A DNA stretch of 64,000 bases from Paenibacillus caui (GCF_019904135.1 NZ_JAIOGQ010000007.1:89753-153752); one strand, 5' to 3'; shown: positions 52,708-61,180, numbered from the stretch's first letter. Translations and numbers: made by a program. Notes: generated by a model from the letters alone, not told the origin.

Positions 52708-54429
52708 ATGAGAAAAAGTATCCAGTTAAAAATGATTTTCAGTTTTTCAATGATTGTTCTTATAGCTTGTATTGTTATTTCGATCACAAGTTATATGTCT
52801 TCGGTGAATTTGGTGAAAGATTCATTAAGCACTGTGGCAGGGAATATTGCGAGTCGAGCAGTAGAAGTTATTGATATTAAGAAGTATCAGGAAATTACTG
52901 TTGAATCAAGGAAAACGGATTACTATCATGAATTACGGTCGGAGTTGAATGAATTAAGGGAGAAGACGGGGCTGCTATATTTATATACAATGTCTCGTAA
53001 AGAAACGAATAATGGCTATGAATATTATTATGTAGTTGATGGTATGCCAATTAATGATAATACGGCAGCCAAATTGGGGCAGAAAGAAGCAGATACGCGT
53101 TTTTATCCTCAAATGGGCAGAGCATTTGAGACTGGAAAAAGGCAAATTGAAATGACAAATACAGAAGACTACGGTCGTCTCATTACGTCATACATTCCCA
53201 TAAAGTCTGACAACGGAGAGGTAATCGGGATTATCGGAGCAGACTTTGATGCAAGCAAGGCATATCAAGTGATGCGAGGTGACAAAATAAAGCTCATTTT
53301 GTTAACTTTAGTTATTTTACTCGTTAGCTTATTCGTTATTTTCTTTTTTACCCGTTATTTAGTAAAACCTTTAAAGCAGTTAACGAATCAGGTTGAAAAA
53401 ATTAAATCTGGAGATTTATCATCTTCTATCGAGACGAATCTGGAAGATGAAATTGGTGTGTTAACAAGAGCGTTTCAAGGAATGGCAAACGATTTGAGGA
53501 AATTAATTGAAGAGATACATAATGATTCCAGACAATTAGTCGCTACTTCTGGTCAACTATTAGAAAGCACTAATGAAGTGAAAGCGGGAAGCCAACAAAT
53601 TGTTGCGTCGATTCAGGAAATCTCTGCAGGAGCTGACATTCAATCTCAAAGTGCCGAAGAAGGTGTTCAAGTAATGGAAGATATGGCTGCAGGGATTCAA
53701 CATTCTAAGAGTGCTTCTTCTGAAGTTTCTGAACAATCGTCTTTAACTCTTGCAGAAGCAGAGAAAGGCTATGCGAAAATTTTAGATGTTGTCAGCCATA
53801 TGAATGACATTAATCAATCTGTCGAACAATCAGGGAATGCTATTAAGACGTTGGAAGTGCGATCTTCTGAAGTTTCAGAGATTATGAATGTCATTCAGAG
53901 TATTTCTTCTCAGACAAATCTTCTTGCACTTAATGCGTCGATTGAAGCAGCGAGAGCAGGCGAATATGGAAGAGGCTTTGCAGTCGTTGCCGAGGAGGTT
54001 CGAAATTTAGCTGAACAATCTGCAAACTCAGCAAAAGAAGTTTCGGATCTTATCGCTAAAATTAATCATGATACTGCTCATTCTGTAGAAACGATGGATG
54101 TTGTAGTCGAGAGAGTGAAAAGTGGGATCATCATCGTTCAAGAAGCTGGAGAGGCTTTTCAAACGATATTAGCAGCTATTCAAGATATCGTTTGCAAGAT
54201 ACAGGAAGTGTCTGCTGCATCTGAACAAATGTCAGCCGCTTCAGAGGAAATTGTTGCTTCTGTTGCAGAATCAGCTAAAATTGCTGAACAATCTGCGTAC
54301 AGTACAAAAAATGTAGTGGATGTGACTGTAAAACAAAACGATTCTATTCATGATATGTCTAGCTCTATAGACTCTCTTTCCAAAATGGCAGAGCAATTAA
54401 ATGAGTTAGTTCGCAATTTTAAATTGTAG
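52708..54429 (+). CDS. Methyl-accepting chemotaxis protein
   Basis: About 573 residues from ATG 52708 (AAGGAGTTTGAG upstream; the frame is open from 52645). One helix ([20 protein letters not shown]) is followed by an extracellular Cache-like sensor of about 160 residues, a second helix near 213-235, HAMP ([20 protein letters not shown]) and a long coiled-coil signalling domain. That domain has the conserved hairpin tip [20 protein letters not shown] and [17 protein letters not shown]. Its codon use is markedly AT-rich compared with its neighbours, which suggests acquisition. No flagellar or che genes lie nearby. Confidence 0.92.
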   Translation: MRKSIQLKMIFSFSMIVLIACIVISITSYMSSVNLVKDSLSTVAGNIASRAVEVIDIKKYQEITVESRKTDYYHELRSELNELREKTGLLYLYTMSRKETNNGYEYYYVVDGMPINDNTAAKLGQKEADTRFYPQMGRAFETGKRQIEMTNTEDYGRLITSYIPIKSDNGEVIGIIGADFDASKAYQVMRGDKIKLILLTLVILLVSLFVIFFFTRYLVKPLKQLTNQVEKIKSGDLSSSIETNLEDEIGVLTRAFQGMANDLRKLIEEIHNDSRQLVATSGQLLESTNEVKAGSQQIVASIQEISAGADIQSQSAEEGVQVMEDMAAGIQHSKSASSEVSEQSSLTLAEAEKGYAKILDVVSHMNDINQSVEQSGNAIKTLEVRSSEVSEIMNVIQSISSQTNLLALNASIEAARAGEYGRGFAVVAEEVRNLAEQSANSAKEVSDLIAKINHDTAHSVETMDVVVERVKSGIIIVQEAGEAFQTILAAIQDIVCKIQEVSAASEQMSAASEEIVASVAESAKIAEQSAYSTKNVVDVTVKQNDSIHDMSSSIDSLSKMAEQLNELVRNFKL

Positions 54430-54830
54430 TTGGTTTTATAGACTGTCATTGTTGATGTTCGCTCGTCGCTTCCTTTTTCCCAATATCATGGTTGCTTCTA
54501 AACATGTTGTATTATCTAAGGAGTTACTAAAACAACTTTTACAAATGTCGTGTATAATATATAATTGGTTTGTTAACATTTATTATAGTTCCTTTATCGG
54601 CTTTAACCCTCCTGAATACCGTTTCGGTATATAAATTCCTATTTGATGAACCCTAAGAGTATGAATTTTAAGTTTGATTTCTGATTCACGCTGGCGCGGT
54701 CATCGGAGCCGCAAGGACGAAAGAGAGGCAGGGCTTTTGTTGTTTTAGAAAAAGAGTTTGAGGTTTTAGCCCCGGAAGGAACCCGAATACCTTTACGTGT
54801 ACATGAAGGTACGGTTAACAATACACCATA
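54430..54830. other. AT-rich gap with an orphan C-terminal-like frame
   Basis: No intact gene. From about 54738 to 54830 the plus strand reads AFVVLEKEFEVLAPEGTRIP then LRVHEGTVNNTP and two stops, without a start codon. It looks like the tail of a lost gene, of a family I do not recognise. Confidence 0.3.
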
Positions 54831-54865
54831 ATAAGCGTCAGCCCGCGGTAATGGCTGGCGCTTAT
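54831..54865. repeat. Strong hairpin ahead of the methyltransferase gene
   Basis: ATAAGCGTCAGCC and GGCTGGCGCTTAT form a 13-bp stem (one G-U pair) with a 9-base loop, ending 26 bp before the methyltransferase start. With no T run it may be a leader structure, or the terminator of whatever gene was lost upstream. Confidence 0.5.
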
Positions 54866-54890
54866 GTCCATTTTACGGAGGGATCAAGCA

Positions 54891-55679
54891 GTGCAGCCAT
54901 TTCAGCAAAATCAAAAAGCATGGAACACCGGAACCTACGCAGCCTGGACCCGGCGGTTCGGGAGTCCGGCGGAAGCCGCGGCCAAGCTTCAAAGCGCTCC
55001 TGAAAAGCGGATCGGCAAGGTTCTTGACTATATGGGCGAAGTATCCGGCAAAAAAATTATGAACCTGATGGGCTCGGGCGGCAATAAAGCGGTAGCCCTT
55101 GCGCTGCTTGGCGCCGACGTTACCGTCGCGGATTTCTCCGAAGAGAACGAACGATACGCCAGGGAACTCGCGCTTGCTGCGGGTGTGCCGCTGCGTTACG
55201 TCGTTTCGGATGTGCTGCAGATGCCGGAAGAGGTCCTTACCGGAGATTACGACATCGTGTTTATGGAGTTCGGCATTCTGCATTATTTTGTCGATCTTGC
55301 GCCGCTGTTTGGCGTCGTCGCTTCCCTGCTTGCCAAGGGTGGCAAGCTCGTACTGCAGGATTTCCACCCGGTTTCGACAAAGCTGATTTCGTCTCGCGGA
55401 ACAACGGCGAACATTCGCAAACACAAGGTGGACGGCGATTATTTCGACACCTCCTTGACCGAAACCGAGATTTCTTTCTTCAAATTTCTGCCGGATAACC
55501 GCAAGGAACCGGCCGTGCAAAAAGTACGGCTGCGCCACTGGAATCTTGGCGAAATCGTCACCGCCGTAGCGGGCCAAGGTCTGTACATACGCCTTCTGGA
55601 GGAACTGCCCAACCTCTCTTCCGAAGTATTCGATAAGGGCATTCCGAAGACGTTCACGCTGGTAGCGGAAAAGCTGTAG
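54891..55679 (+). CDS. Class I SAM-dependent methyltransferase
   Basis: A 262-residue Rossmann methyltransferase. Motif I is KIMNLMGSGGNKAVALALLG, motif II VTVADFSEENERYARELA, then the acidic strand DYDIVFMEFGILHYF and motif LLAKGGKLVLQDFHPVS. The N-terminus WNTGTYAAWTRRFGSPAEAA is typical of this small-molecule group. The acceptor is unknown. GTG 54891 is the start (GGAGGG eight bases upstream). Followed by a bidirectional terminator at 55769. Confidence 0.88.
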   Translation: MQPFQQNQKAWNTGTYAAWTRRFGSPAEAAAKLQSAPEKRIGKVLDYMGEVSGKKIMNLMGSGGNKAVALALLGADVTVADFSEENERYARELALAAGVPLRYVVSDVLQMPEEVLTGDYDIVFMEFGILHYFVDLAPLFGVVASLLAKGGKLVLQDFHPVSTKLISSRGTTANIRKHKVDGDYFDTSLTETEISFFKFLPDNRKEPAVQKVRLRHWNLGEIVTAVAGQGLYIRLLEELPNLSSEVFDKGIPKTFTLVAEKL

Positions 55680-55768
55680 CCTGTAGCCTGAACAGCTGTT
55701 TCTGAGCATGCTGCCCGAGTGATCATAATTGGGCCGGAAAGTGAGCCGGACCCCGAATAAGTTAAAAG

Positions 55769-55806
55769 AGCCTGGCAAGGTGAACAAGTTCGACCTTTGC
55801 CAGGCT
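55769..55806. terminator. Bidirectional terminator
   Basis: AGCCTGGCA and TGCCAGGCT plus inner AGGT/ACCT form the stem. GTTTGTTTATTT follows on the plus strand and CTTTTAAC on the minus strand. Confidence 0.75.
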
Positions 55807-55827
55807 GTTTGTTTATTTCATTGGTCG

Positions 55828-56151
55828 CTACTGCACACTTAAATTGTCCCAATTCTGCTGGAACTGTTCGAACATCTCCTGCTTGTTGATTTTTTCGATG
55901 GAGGCAAAACCTCTGACAAAAATAAACTGCCAGATGAAGCCGACCAGCAGGCCGCCGATGACGTGCGGCATAAAGAAAACCGTTCGCATCGCGCTGCGGG
56001 CAAACAGCTTTCTGGTCAGCACATAGGCCAGGACAAACCCCAGCAGATTCGTAAGAATCAAGGCCAGGACCGTAAATCTTGCCGTAAACCAGAACGAATT
56101 CAGGAATGAGGGGTCCTTGGTGAAGATGTGGATATAGTTCTGAATAAGCCC
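55828..56151 (-). pseudogene. Sugar ABC permease fused to binding-protein tail (deletion scar)
   Basis: The core is an UgpA-type permease N-terminal half: NYIHIFTKDPSFLNSFWFTA, LTNLLGFVLAYVLTRKLFAR, TVFFMPHVIGGLLVGFIWQF. After FVRGFASIEK the sequence switches to INKQEMFEQFQQNWDNLSVQ and stops. That is the usual C-terminus of an extracellular sugar-binding protein. Upstream of 56151 the frame is disrupted (PAAFFAVVVAVPFFLGL in another frame). An internal deletion therefore appears to have fused the first and last genes of an ABC operon. Confidence 0.8.
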
Positions 56152-56397
56152 AGGAAGAACGGAACGGCGACAACCACAGCAAAAAATGCAGCTGGACTGC
56201 ACCTCCTCTGGAACGATCGCCAAATTCGGCATGACGGCTTCTGGGTCTTCCCAGCCAAAAAAAAGAGATACTGCCGGACGCACACCGACAGTATCTTCAA
56301 CACTTTCAAACTTTCATTCAAAAGGGGAATGATTGAATTATAGGCAGCGAAGATTAACTCGGCCTTAGACAAACCTTAAGATTACATAAAAAATAGT

Positions 56398-56688
56398 TTA
56401 GTATTGGGTCCAATACTTGATATCGCCCTTCGGACCTGATGCTGAAGGATATGGCCGTTCCTGCTCCCTCTCTTGTTCCCAGCCTTCCAATATTCGAATA
56501 TGCTGAAGCTCCGGCCTGTGATCCCACCGGATGAAGCCTTCCTCCTTCAGCTTATCCAGCGCCGTAAGGATCTCCTGTTTCCGCCGCCCGGTCTTATGTT
56601 CCAGTTCTGTCCAGGTAGGCATTCGTCTTCGCTGTCCCGAGAAATTAAAGAGAATGCGGAGCAGCTTGCGCTGAAGATCAGGAAGCAT
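56398..56688 (-). CDS. Winged-helix protein, 96 aa, in putative SOS operon
   Basis: A 96-residue protein with a helix-turn-helix plus wing pattern (RRMPTWTELEHKTGRRKQEI, TALDKLKEEGFIRWDHRPEL) and a charged, Pro-rich tail. It overlaps the preceding WYL-like gene by 11 bp, so the two are translationally coupled and share the LexA-type promoter. It could be a small DNA-binding partner or anti-repressor. I do not recognise a named family. Confidence 0.7.
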   Translation of the reverse strand: MLPDLQRKLLRILFNFSGQRRRMPTWTELEHKTGRRKQEILTALDKLKEEGFIRWDHRPELQHIRILEGWEQEREQERPYPSASGPKGDIKYWTQY

Positions 56689-56887
56689 GGATGCTTCCCC
56701 GGAATGCCGGCGGCTGAACCGCCAGAATATGATCTATGCGAAAAGCTCTGGGCTCCCCGATCTTCAGGCACGCGGCCCGAACCAGGTTCCCGCGAATCGC
56801 ATGAACCTCGATCCGCCGCTGCGTAATGCGCCCGGCACGGTCCATATAAATGATTTCAACAACTTCCCCCACATATTTCTCCAGCAT
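56678..56887 (-). CDS. WYL-like small protein under LexA-type operator
   Basis: A 69-residue beta-rich protein reading MLEKYVGEVVEIIYMDRAGR, ITQRRIEV, then PRAFRIDHILAVQP. The strand order and the final R-x-FR-x-DHI motif resemble a stand-alone WYL domain, a ligand-binding module often tied to DNA-damage and defence regulators. The start is at ATG 56887 (AAGGCGGTG upstream); a GTG six bases earlier is possible. It is the first gene of a two-gene operon downstream of paired LexA boxes. A direct role in damage response is inferred from that promoter. Confidence 0.7.
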   Translation of the reverse strand: MLEKYVGEVVEIIYMDRAGRITQRRIEVHAIRGNLVRAACLKIGEPRAFRIDHILAVQPPAFRGSIHAS

Positions 56888-56905
56888 ATTCACACCGCCT
56901 TATAG

Positions 56906-56941
56906 GAACGTTTGTTTGTATTATATACGAACAAACGTTCT
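56906..56941 (-). promoter_or_regulatory. SOS promoter with two LexA-type boxes
   Basis: CGAACAAACGTTCT (56928-56941) fits the Bacillus LexA box CGAAC-N4-GTTCG with a mismatch only at the last base. A second, weaker box GAACGTTTGTTT lies at 56906-56917. GAACGTTTGTT and AACAAACGTTC are also an 11-bp inverted repeat. On the minus strand a TATAAT -10 lies between the boxes, and TTGTAT, 18 bp farther upstream, could be the -35. Confidence 0.75.
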
Positions 56942-57023
56942 TTATACAAGTATGAAAAATACCCATCCTGAACAATTTGCGCCAGGCATGGGTCGTGGAA
57001 AAGTGAATGATCATTCTTTCTGC

Positions 57024-57524
57024 TTATACCGAACAAGTTAAAATGTGCTGGGTCCCTATCGGCCCCACTCTGATCGCCCCGTGATCCTCGAATCCGCATT
57101 TAAGATACAGGCTTTTGGCCGGGGCATTTCTGGCATTTACAGCAAGCACAACAAGCCGGATTTCAGGAAAATGTTCCCTGACAAACGCCCGAAGCTGCAG
57201 CATGGCTTGTTTGGCATATCCTTTGCCCTGGTCCTTCTCATTAATCGAAAATGACCTGAGCAGCAGCGCGTGAGGGCTGTCCGTAAACCCGTGGACATCC
57301 TCTCCCCCATCCAGAATGAAAAAACCGACAGGCCTTGTATCCGCCAAAATGACAACAGGATGCTTGTGCTGTTCCTGGATGGCTGACCCTAATACTTCAT
57401 TCGGCATGCCTGTAAACTGCTTTTTTTCCTCCGGCAGATAGAAGCTTTCAAGCACGGCTTGATGCTCGGGCTCGTAAAAAGCAAGCTGTACGTTTGTCTT
57501 TTGCTCAGGCCGCTCGGGTGTCAT
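57024..57524 (-). CDS. GNAT-family N-acetyltransferase
   Basis: A 166-residue GNAT. Acetyl-CoA motif A is LLLRSFSINEKDQGKGYAKQ (Q/RxxGxG/A as DQGKGYAK), followed by motif B NARNAPAKSLYLKCGFEDHG. The N-terminal half (FYLPEEKKQFTGMPNEVLGS) is typical of the spermidine/amino-acid acetyltransferase-like group, but the substrate is unknown. AAAGGAGAGAG precedes ATG 57524. It stands alone. Confidence 0.9.
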   Translation of the reverse strand: MTPERPEQKTNVQLAFYEPEHQAVLESFYLPEEKKQFTGMPNEVLGSAIQEQHKHPVVILADTRPVGFFILDGGEDVHGFTDSPHALLLRSFSINEKDQGKGYAKQAMLQLRAFVREHFPEIRLVVLAVNARNAPAKSLYLKCGFEDHGAIRVGPIGTQHILTCSV

Positions 57525-57568
57525 AAAGCTCTCTCCTTTAAACCAGGCTCATCTAAAATCCTCTGTTG

Positions 57569-58366
57569 TCAAAAAAAAGATGCGTACGGCGAAGCAGGCG
57601 GTATAGCGCCCGCAATACGCTGCAGACAAAGCGTAAATTCGTTCTGCACCCACCTGCCTGTCCAGTCCGGAGGAAGCAGAGGCGCAGGCAGCATCGGATC
57701 TTCCAGGTTCATCTCGCTGATCGCTTCGCCCAGTTCCAGATAAAGCGTGAACAGACCGAGCGGGTCGCTCTCATTCGGCGCGGCAGCCAACGCCTTTTCC
57801 AATCTCGGATGAAAATCCGTCTCGTACCACGTCTTCTTCCCCCGATAGTCCGACTCTAACTGCTCAAGCCGCCAGATGCGCGCCGCTTCCTGCGGCCCCA
57901 TGTCCCTATCCAGCATCCGGCCGGAAAATACCGTGGCAAAAGGTTCGAGTTCATGCCGCCGGATGCATTCGCGCACCTCTTCCCTGTACGGCCAAGGGGA
58001 GAGATAGACGCTGCTGTACAGCAGACCGAAGCCGATTTGCAGCATGTCTGTACGAAACCGGTCACGGTGCTTGCGCAGCGCTTCCGGAATTTCGACCATG
58101 ACCAGTTCCCAACTGCCATCCCATTGTTCCCCGTACCGCTGGGGCTTCAGGTTGATCGATCGAATGAATTTCCGTCCAGCGTCGGTGATCCGGTAGGACG
58201 AGCGCGATGGCGACTCGGCATATCCTTCCTTTTTCAGCCGGGAAAGCGCATTGCGGATATAAGGAGCCGTGTAATGGCGGCGCTCATAAATCGTTATAAT
58301 CTGCCGGATTTCCATCCGGTTGGCCCGTGAAAGCAGAAACAGAATTTGCTTATCGACCGATAACAC
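57569..58366 (-). CDS. PaaX-family transcriptional regulator
   Basis: A 265-residue protein with an N-terminal winged helix (YTAPYIRNALSRLKKEGYAE, YRITDAGRKFI), the PaaX-like middle domain (WDGSWELVMVEIPEALRKHR) and a C-terminal helical region ending QNEFTLCLQRIAGAI. PaaX proteins repress aromatic or fatty acid catabolic genes using a CoA-thioester ligand. None of those genes adjoins it. It starts at GTG 58366 with AAGGATG upstream and is divergent from the PEBP fusion gene across 160 bp. Confidence 0.87.
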   Translation of the reverse strand: MLSVDKQILFLLSRANRMEIRQIITIYERRHYTAPYIRNALSRLKKEGYAESPSRSSYRITDAGRKFIRSINLKPQRYGEQWDGSWELVMVEIPEALRKHRDRFRTDMLQIGFGLLYSSVYLSPWPYREEVRECIRRHELEPFATVFSGRMLDRDMGPQEAARIWRLEQLESDYRGKKTWYETDFHPRLEKALAAAPNESDPLGLFTLYLELGEAISEMNLEDPMLPAPLLPPDWTGRWVQNEFTLCLQRIAGAIPPASPYASFF

Positions 58367-58526
58367 ATCATCACATCCTTATTGACAAAGAGAATACAGA
58401 GGTTTATAACATAAATATCGACGTCGGTATATAAAATTGTTATAAAAGGTGTGGTGCTGACTCTAGTATTGTAGCTTATCGCTCACCAAAACAAAAACCG
58501 GAAGTATTTTTTAGGAGGAGTTCAAG

Positions 58527-59480
58527 ATGTCATTGAATTGGAAAAAATATATGTGCATGCTTGCAGCCGGGGCAGCGCTCGTATGGGGAAGTTCCGTTTC
58601 GAACGTTTCAGCTGCGGGAAATCGGGATGTCAGCGCGAACGTGAACAGCTATCTGCAGTGGAATTCGGCCGTACATATCGAATTGGATTCAGCGCCGCTT
58701 GGGGAAGACGCCATCATGGAAAATTCACAAATACTGGTGCCGCTGCGGGCGGTCTTCGAAGCGGCCGGAGCGAAGGTAAGCTGGAACGCGGCCTCAAATA
58801 CCGTGACCGCCGAAGGAAAAGGATACAAGCTTACCCACACGAAAGGGGCGCGCTCCGTATCCGTGAACGGCGTCCGCTATGAACTTGATCATGAATCCGT
58901 CGTATCCGGCGGCCGTTTGATGGTGTCTGAACGGGCGGTGCCGCTTGCGCTTCAAGCCTCGCTCTATTGGAACTCTGCCGAGCGGACATTGTCGATCGTC
59001 TCGGCGGCGGACAAAAGCGGCGGGTTGCAGATGAAGAGCCCATCCTTTGAACAGTTTGGCAGCATGCCTGCCAAATATGCGCACCAGACCGGCAGCGGAC
59101 ACGACATCAGTCCTCCGGTAAGCTGGTCCCATGCGCCGGAAGGCACAAAATCGTTCGCGGTCGTCATGTACGATATTCATCCGATCGCCGACAATTACAT
59201 TCACTGGAGCGTGCTGAATGTGCCTGCAACGGTTCATGAGCTTGCCGAAGACGCGGCCTTCACGCTCCCTGCCCAGCAGCAGCCGAATGCTTATTTCGGA
59301 ATGGGGCCGCCGCCCTTCTCCGGCGATCATCTCTACCGGCTGGCCGTATATGCCCTGGATACCGAGCAATTGGAATTGAAAGATAAAGTCGTGTTTTTCG
59401 ATGAACTGGAGCCGCTGCTGAAAGCGCACGAGCTCGGACATGCGGAGTGGGACGGATTTTTTAAAAGTGCGGTGAAGTAG
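58527..59480 (+). CDS. Secreted copper-amine-oxidase-N/PEBP fusion protein
   Basis: 317 aa. A signal peptide (MCMLAAGAALVWGSSVSNVS, cleavage near AAG) is followed by a copper-amine-oxidase N-terminal 'stalk' domain at about 50-150, with the hallmark LVPLRAVFEAAGAKVSWNAA then TVTAEGKGYKL. Residues about 167-315 are a YbhB/YbcL-type PEBP domain: MKSPSFEQFGSMPAKYAHQT, ISPPVSWSHAPEGTKSFAVV, MYDIHPIADNYIHWSVLNVP and the phosphate-site GPPPFSGDHLYRLAVYALD. The stalk domain is common in Paenibacillus surface proteins, but I do not know of its fusion to PEBP. RBS TAGGAGGAG; monocistronic. Confidence 0.9.
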   Translation: MSLNWKKYMCMLAAGAALVWGSSVSNVSAAGNRDVSANVNSYLQWNSAVHIELDSAPLGEDAIMENSQILVPLRAVFEAAGAKVSWNAASNTVTAEGKGYKLTHTKGARSVSVNGVRYELDHESVVSGGRLMVSERAVPLALQASLYWNSAERTLSIVSAADKSGGLQMKSPSFEQFGSMPAKYAHQTGSGHDISPPVSWSHAPEGTKSFAVVMYDIHPIADNYIHWSVLNVPATVHELAEDAAFTLPAQQQPNAYFGMGPPPFSGDHLYRLAVYALDTEQLELKDKVVFFDELEPLLKAHELGHAEWDGFFKSAVK

Positions 59481-59643
59481 GGACGAGCTCATTGTCACAC
59501 TCCCGTAAGGAAAACAGGCTTTCTTGTTGAATATGCCAAATATACAAGGCGACTTCCTTTCTTCTTGGTCTTTCGGTTTGGTCACCGAAAAACTGCTGCA
59601 AGCTGAAGGGAAGTCCCTTTTTTTCTATAAAAATAATTGCGTA

Positions 59644-59682
59644 TCAAGAGAGTGGATGCGTATAAATAATCAGATGTTTCAT
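59644..59682 (-). pseudogene. NAD(P)H:quinone oxidoreductase, first 12 codons only
   Basis: On the minus strand AAGGAGACAGGAA precedes ATG 59682 and the frame reads MKHLIIYTHPLS then TGA. This is the exact opening of YwrO/KefF-type flavodoxin-like quinone reductases (MKHLIIYxHPNPxSF). The remainder is missing. The intact promoter-RBS-start unit with an operator-like palindrome upstream suggests a recent deletion. Confidence 0.7.
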
Positions 59683-59707
59683 TTCCTGTCTCCTTCAATT
59701 CAGATAG

Positions 59708-59717
59708 TGATTAATCA
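59708..59717. promoter_or_regulatory. Operator-like palindrome before the quinone reductase remnant
   Basis: TGATTAATCA, within AGTGATTAATCAATTACT. The same TGATT-AATTACT pattern recurs at 60727-60740, so both sites were probably bound by one regulator that is not encoded nearby. Confidence 0.45.
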
Positions 59718-59731
59718 ATTACTATTCACCG

Positions 59732-60709
59732 TTAAAAAGAGAGCCTTTTTTTTCTTTGCAGCGCGTGAATCGTAGCCGAGATTCCCTCTTCAAAGGGAGT
59801 CGCCCGGATAGGTCCGATCAACCGTTCGTATTTCTCCCTGCTTAAGACAACGGGCTCTTCGGTCAAATAGAGCATCTCCACGACCTCCTTCATGACCGGC
59901 ACTGCCATGCCGAGCAAAGACAGCCCGCCTCTTCCGAGCGGAATGACCGGTTTGGTGACTCCGCTTGCCTGCCGGGCTATTCGTACGATCTCTCTGCCCG
60001 AGATCAAGCCTCCGCCCGGTATATTCCAGTTTTGCCCATAAGCGTCGTCCCTGCAGGCGAGCTCTGCAATCATGAATGCCGCATCCGGCAAGTAGACGAA
60101 TTCCCGGGGGACTCGCATATTGCCAATGAAAAAAGCCATTTTGCCGGCCGCGATAGCTTCGAGCGTAGAGCCCAGATAAGAAGCCTCATTTGCCGTGGGA
60201 CCGTAATAATCCGGCAAGCGGACGATCATAACCTTGGCCCGGCTCCAGCGCTCGTCAAACAGCATCTTCTCGTAAGCTAGCCTGACCTTGCCCTTCTTCG
60301 TATGCGGCTGCTTCGGATGCTCCTCGGTCACCCTATCCGTCTGTCTTCTGCCATAGGGATAGATGCCGTCGATCGCCACTACCTTCAATCCAAGCCGGTC
60401 TGCGGCCTCCATCACGGATTCACCCAGAGGAATTAACTTGCTCGCCATTTCGTTGTACGGTACATTCGCGCAGTGGAACAGAACGTCCGCGCCCTCCGCA
60501 GCAAGGGCAACGTCATGCGGACGAAAAGCGTCGCCCGTTGCAATCGTTAAATGGTCTGGATTACCCAGACTAGCCTTAAACTGCTCCAGTTTCTCGCGTG
60601 ATCTCCCGAAGGCCACCGTCGGAATCCCTCGTCTGACCAGTTCCCCCGTAATCGAAGCGCCAGTACCGCCAGTTGCTCCTACCACAATCGCTTTTTTCAA
60701 AGGTATCAC
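59732..60709 (-). CDS. NAD(P)-dependent epimerase/NmrA-like reductase
   Basis: An extended short-chain dehydrogenase fold, 325 aa. The dinucleotide loop is VVGATGGTGASITGELVRRG, with FGRSREKLEQF specifying the cofactor, then the atypical VAIDGIYPYGRRQTDRVTEE (YxxxR rather than YxxxK). The substrate region is RVPREFVYLPDAAFMIAELA. Probably an oxidoreductase or a regulatory NmrA-like sensor. Paired palindromes lie upstream, and the quinone reductase remnant lies just downstream on the same strand. The gene likely belonged to a redox-responsive operon. Confidence 0.85.
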   Translation of the reverse strand: MIPLKKAIVVGATGGTGASITGELVRRGIPTVAFGRSREKLEQFKASLGNPDHLTIATGDAFRPHDVALAAEGADVLFHCANVPYNEMASKLIPLGESVMEAADRLGLKVVAIDGIYPYGRRQTDRVTEEHPKQPHTKKGKVRLAYEKMLFDERWSRAKVMIVRLPDYYGPTANEASYLGSTLEAIAAGKMAFFIGNMRVPREFVYLPDAAFMIAELACRDDAYGQNWNIPGGGLISGREIVRIARQASGVTKPVIPLGRGGLSLLGMAVPVMKEVVEMLYLTEEPVVLSREKYERLIGPIRATPFEEGISATIHALQRKKRLSF

Positions 60710-60726
60710 CTCATCCTCAAAATGTG

Positions 60727-60736
60727 ATTGATCAAT
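60727..60736. promoter_or_regulatory. Operator palindrome 1 of the NmrA-like gene
   Basis: ATTGATCAAT, a perfect palindrome 18 bp upstream of the start. It shares its core with the site at 59708-59717. Confidence 0.5.
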
Positions 60737-60767
60737 TACTAACGTGATGACAATGTATCATTTTGTT

Positions 60768-60781
60768 ATTGATTAGTCAAT
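60768..60781. promoter_or_regulatory. Operator palindrome 2 of the NmrA-like gene
   Basis: ATTGA-TTAG-TCAAT. Together with palindrome 1 it is framed by TGTGATTGA and TCAATCACA, a larger inverted repeat over about 61 bp. This suggests two bound dimers. Confidence 0.5.
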
Positions 60782-60871
60782 CACAAATTTTAAAAATACT
60801 TTCCCGCTGCTCATATTTCGTTCAGCTCGGGATGTTTATCCTTGCGCTGCTCACATATCTGAATAAACGAA

Positions 60872-60910
60872 AATAACCCGCCCAGGTTAGCGCCAAGGGA
60901 ACGGGTTATT
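60872..60910. terminator. Orphan terminator-like hairpin
   Basis: AATAACCCG and CGGGTTATT, followed by TTCGTTTATTC on the minus strand. No intact gene ends here. The 60786-61180 stretch contains only this, the next hairpin and no gene. Confidence 0.5.
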
Positions 60911-60954
60911 CTCTGCTTTACTTTGGATGTTTCCCACCCAAGTGTTGTGCAGGG

Positions 60955-60979
60955 AGTCGGCGACATCCGACTTCTTTTT
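60955..60979 (+). terminator. Small terminator-like hairpin
   Basis: AGTCGG-CGACAT-CCGACT followed by TCTTTTTCT on the plus strand. The cognate gene is not evident. Confidence 0.45.
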
Positions 60980-61180
60980 CTATTGTTATCTTAGCATTTT
61001 GTATTGTATACCTCAACGCAATATGATTTTCGAAAACGCTGGGTGCCTAGTCACAGTTGCTTCCTAATCTGCAGGAGGCGGAGGCGGTCCTAAATAATAA
61101 GAAGGGCGAACAGATGAGGAAAAAAAACACTTTAATAGACTAAAAGGTTAGAACAATATTGGGAATTCACCAAAAACAGC

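Noticed and set aside
54449..54634. 61-codon plus-strand ORF after the chemoreceptor
   Set aside because: AT-rich, no SD, no domain, and simply open by composition.
59524..59775. 83-codon plus-strand ORF
   Set aside because: It is antisense to the quinone reductase start and the reductase gene end, with no SD.
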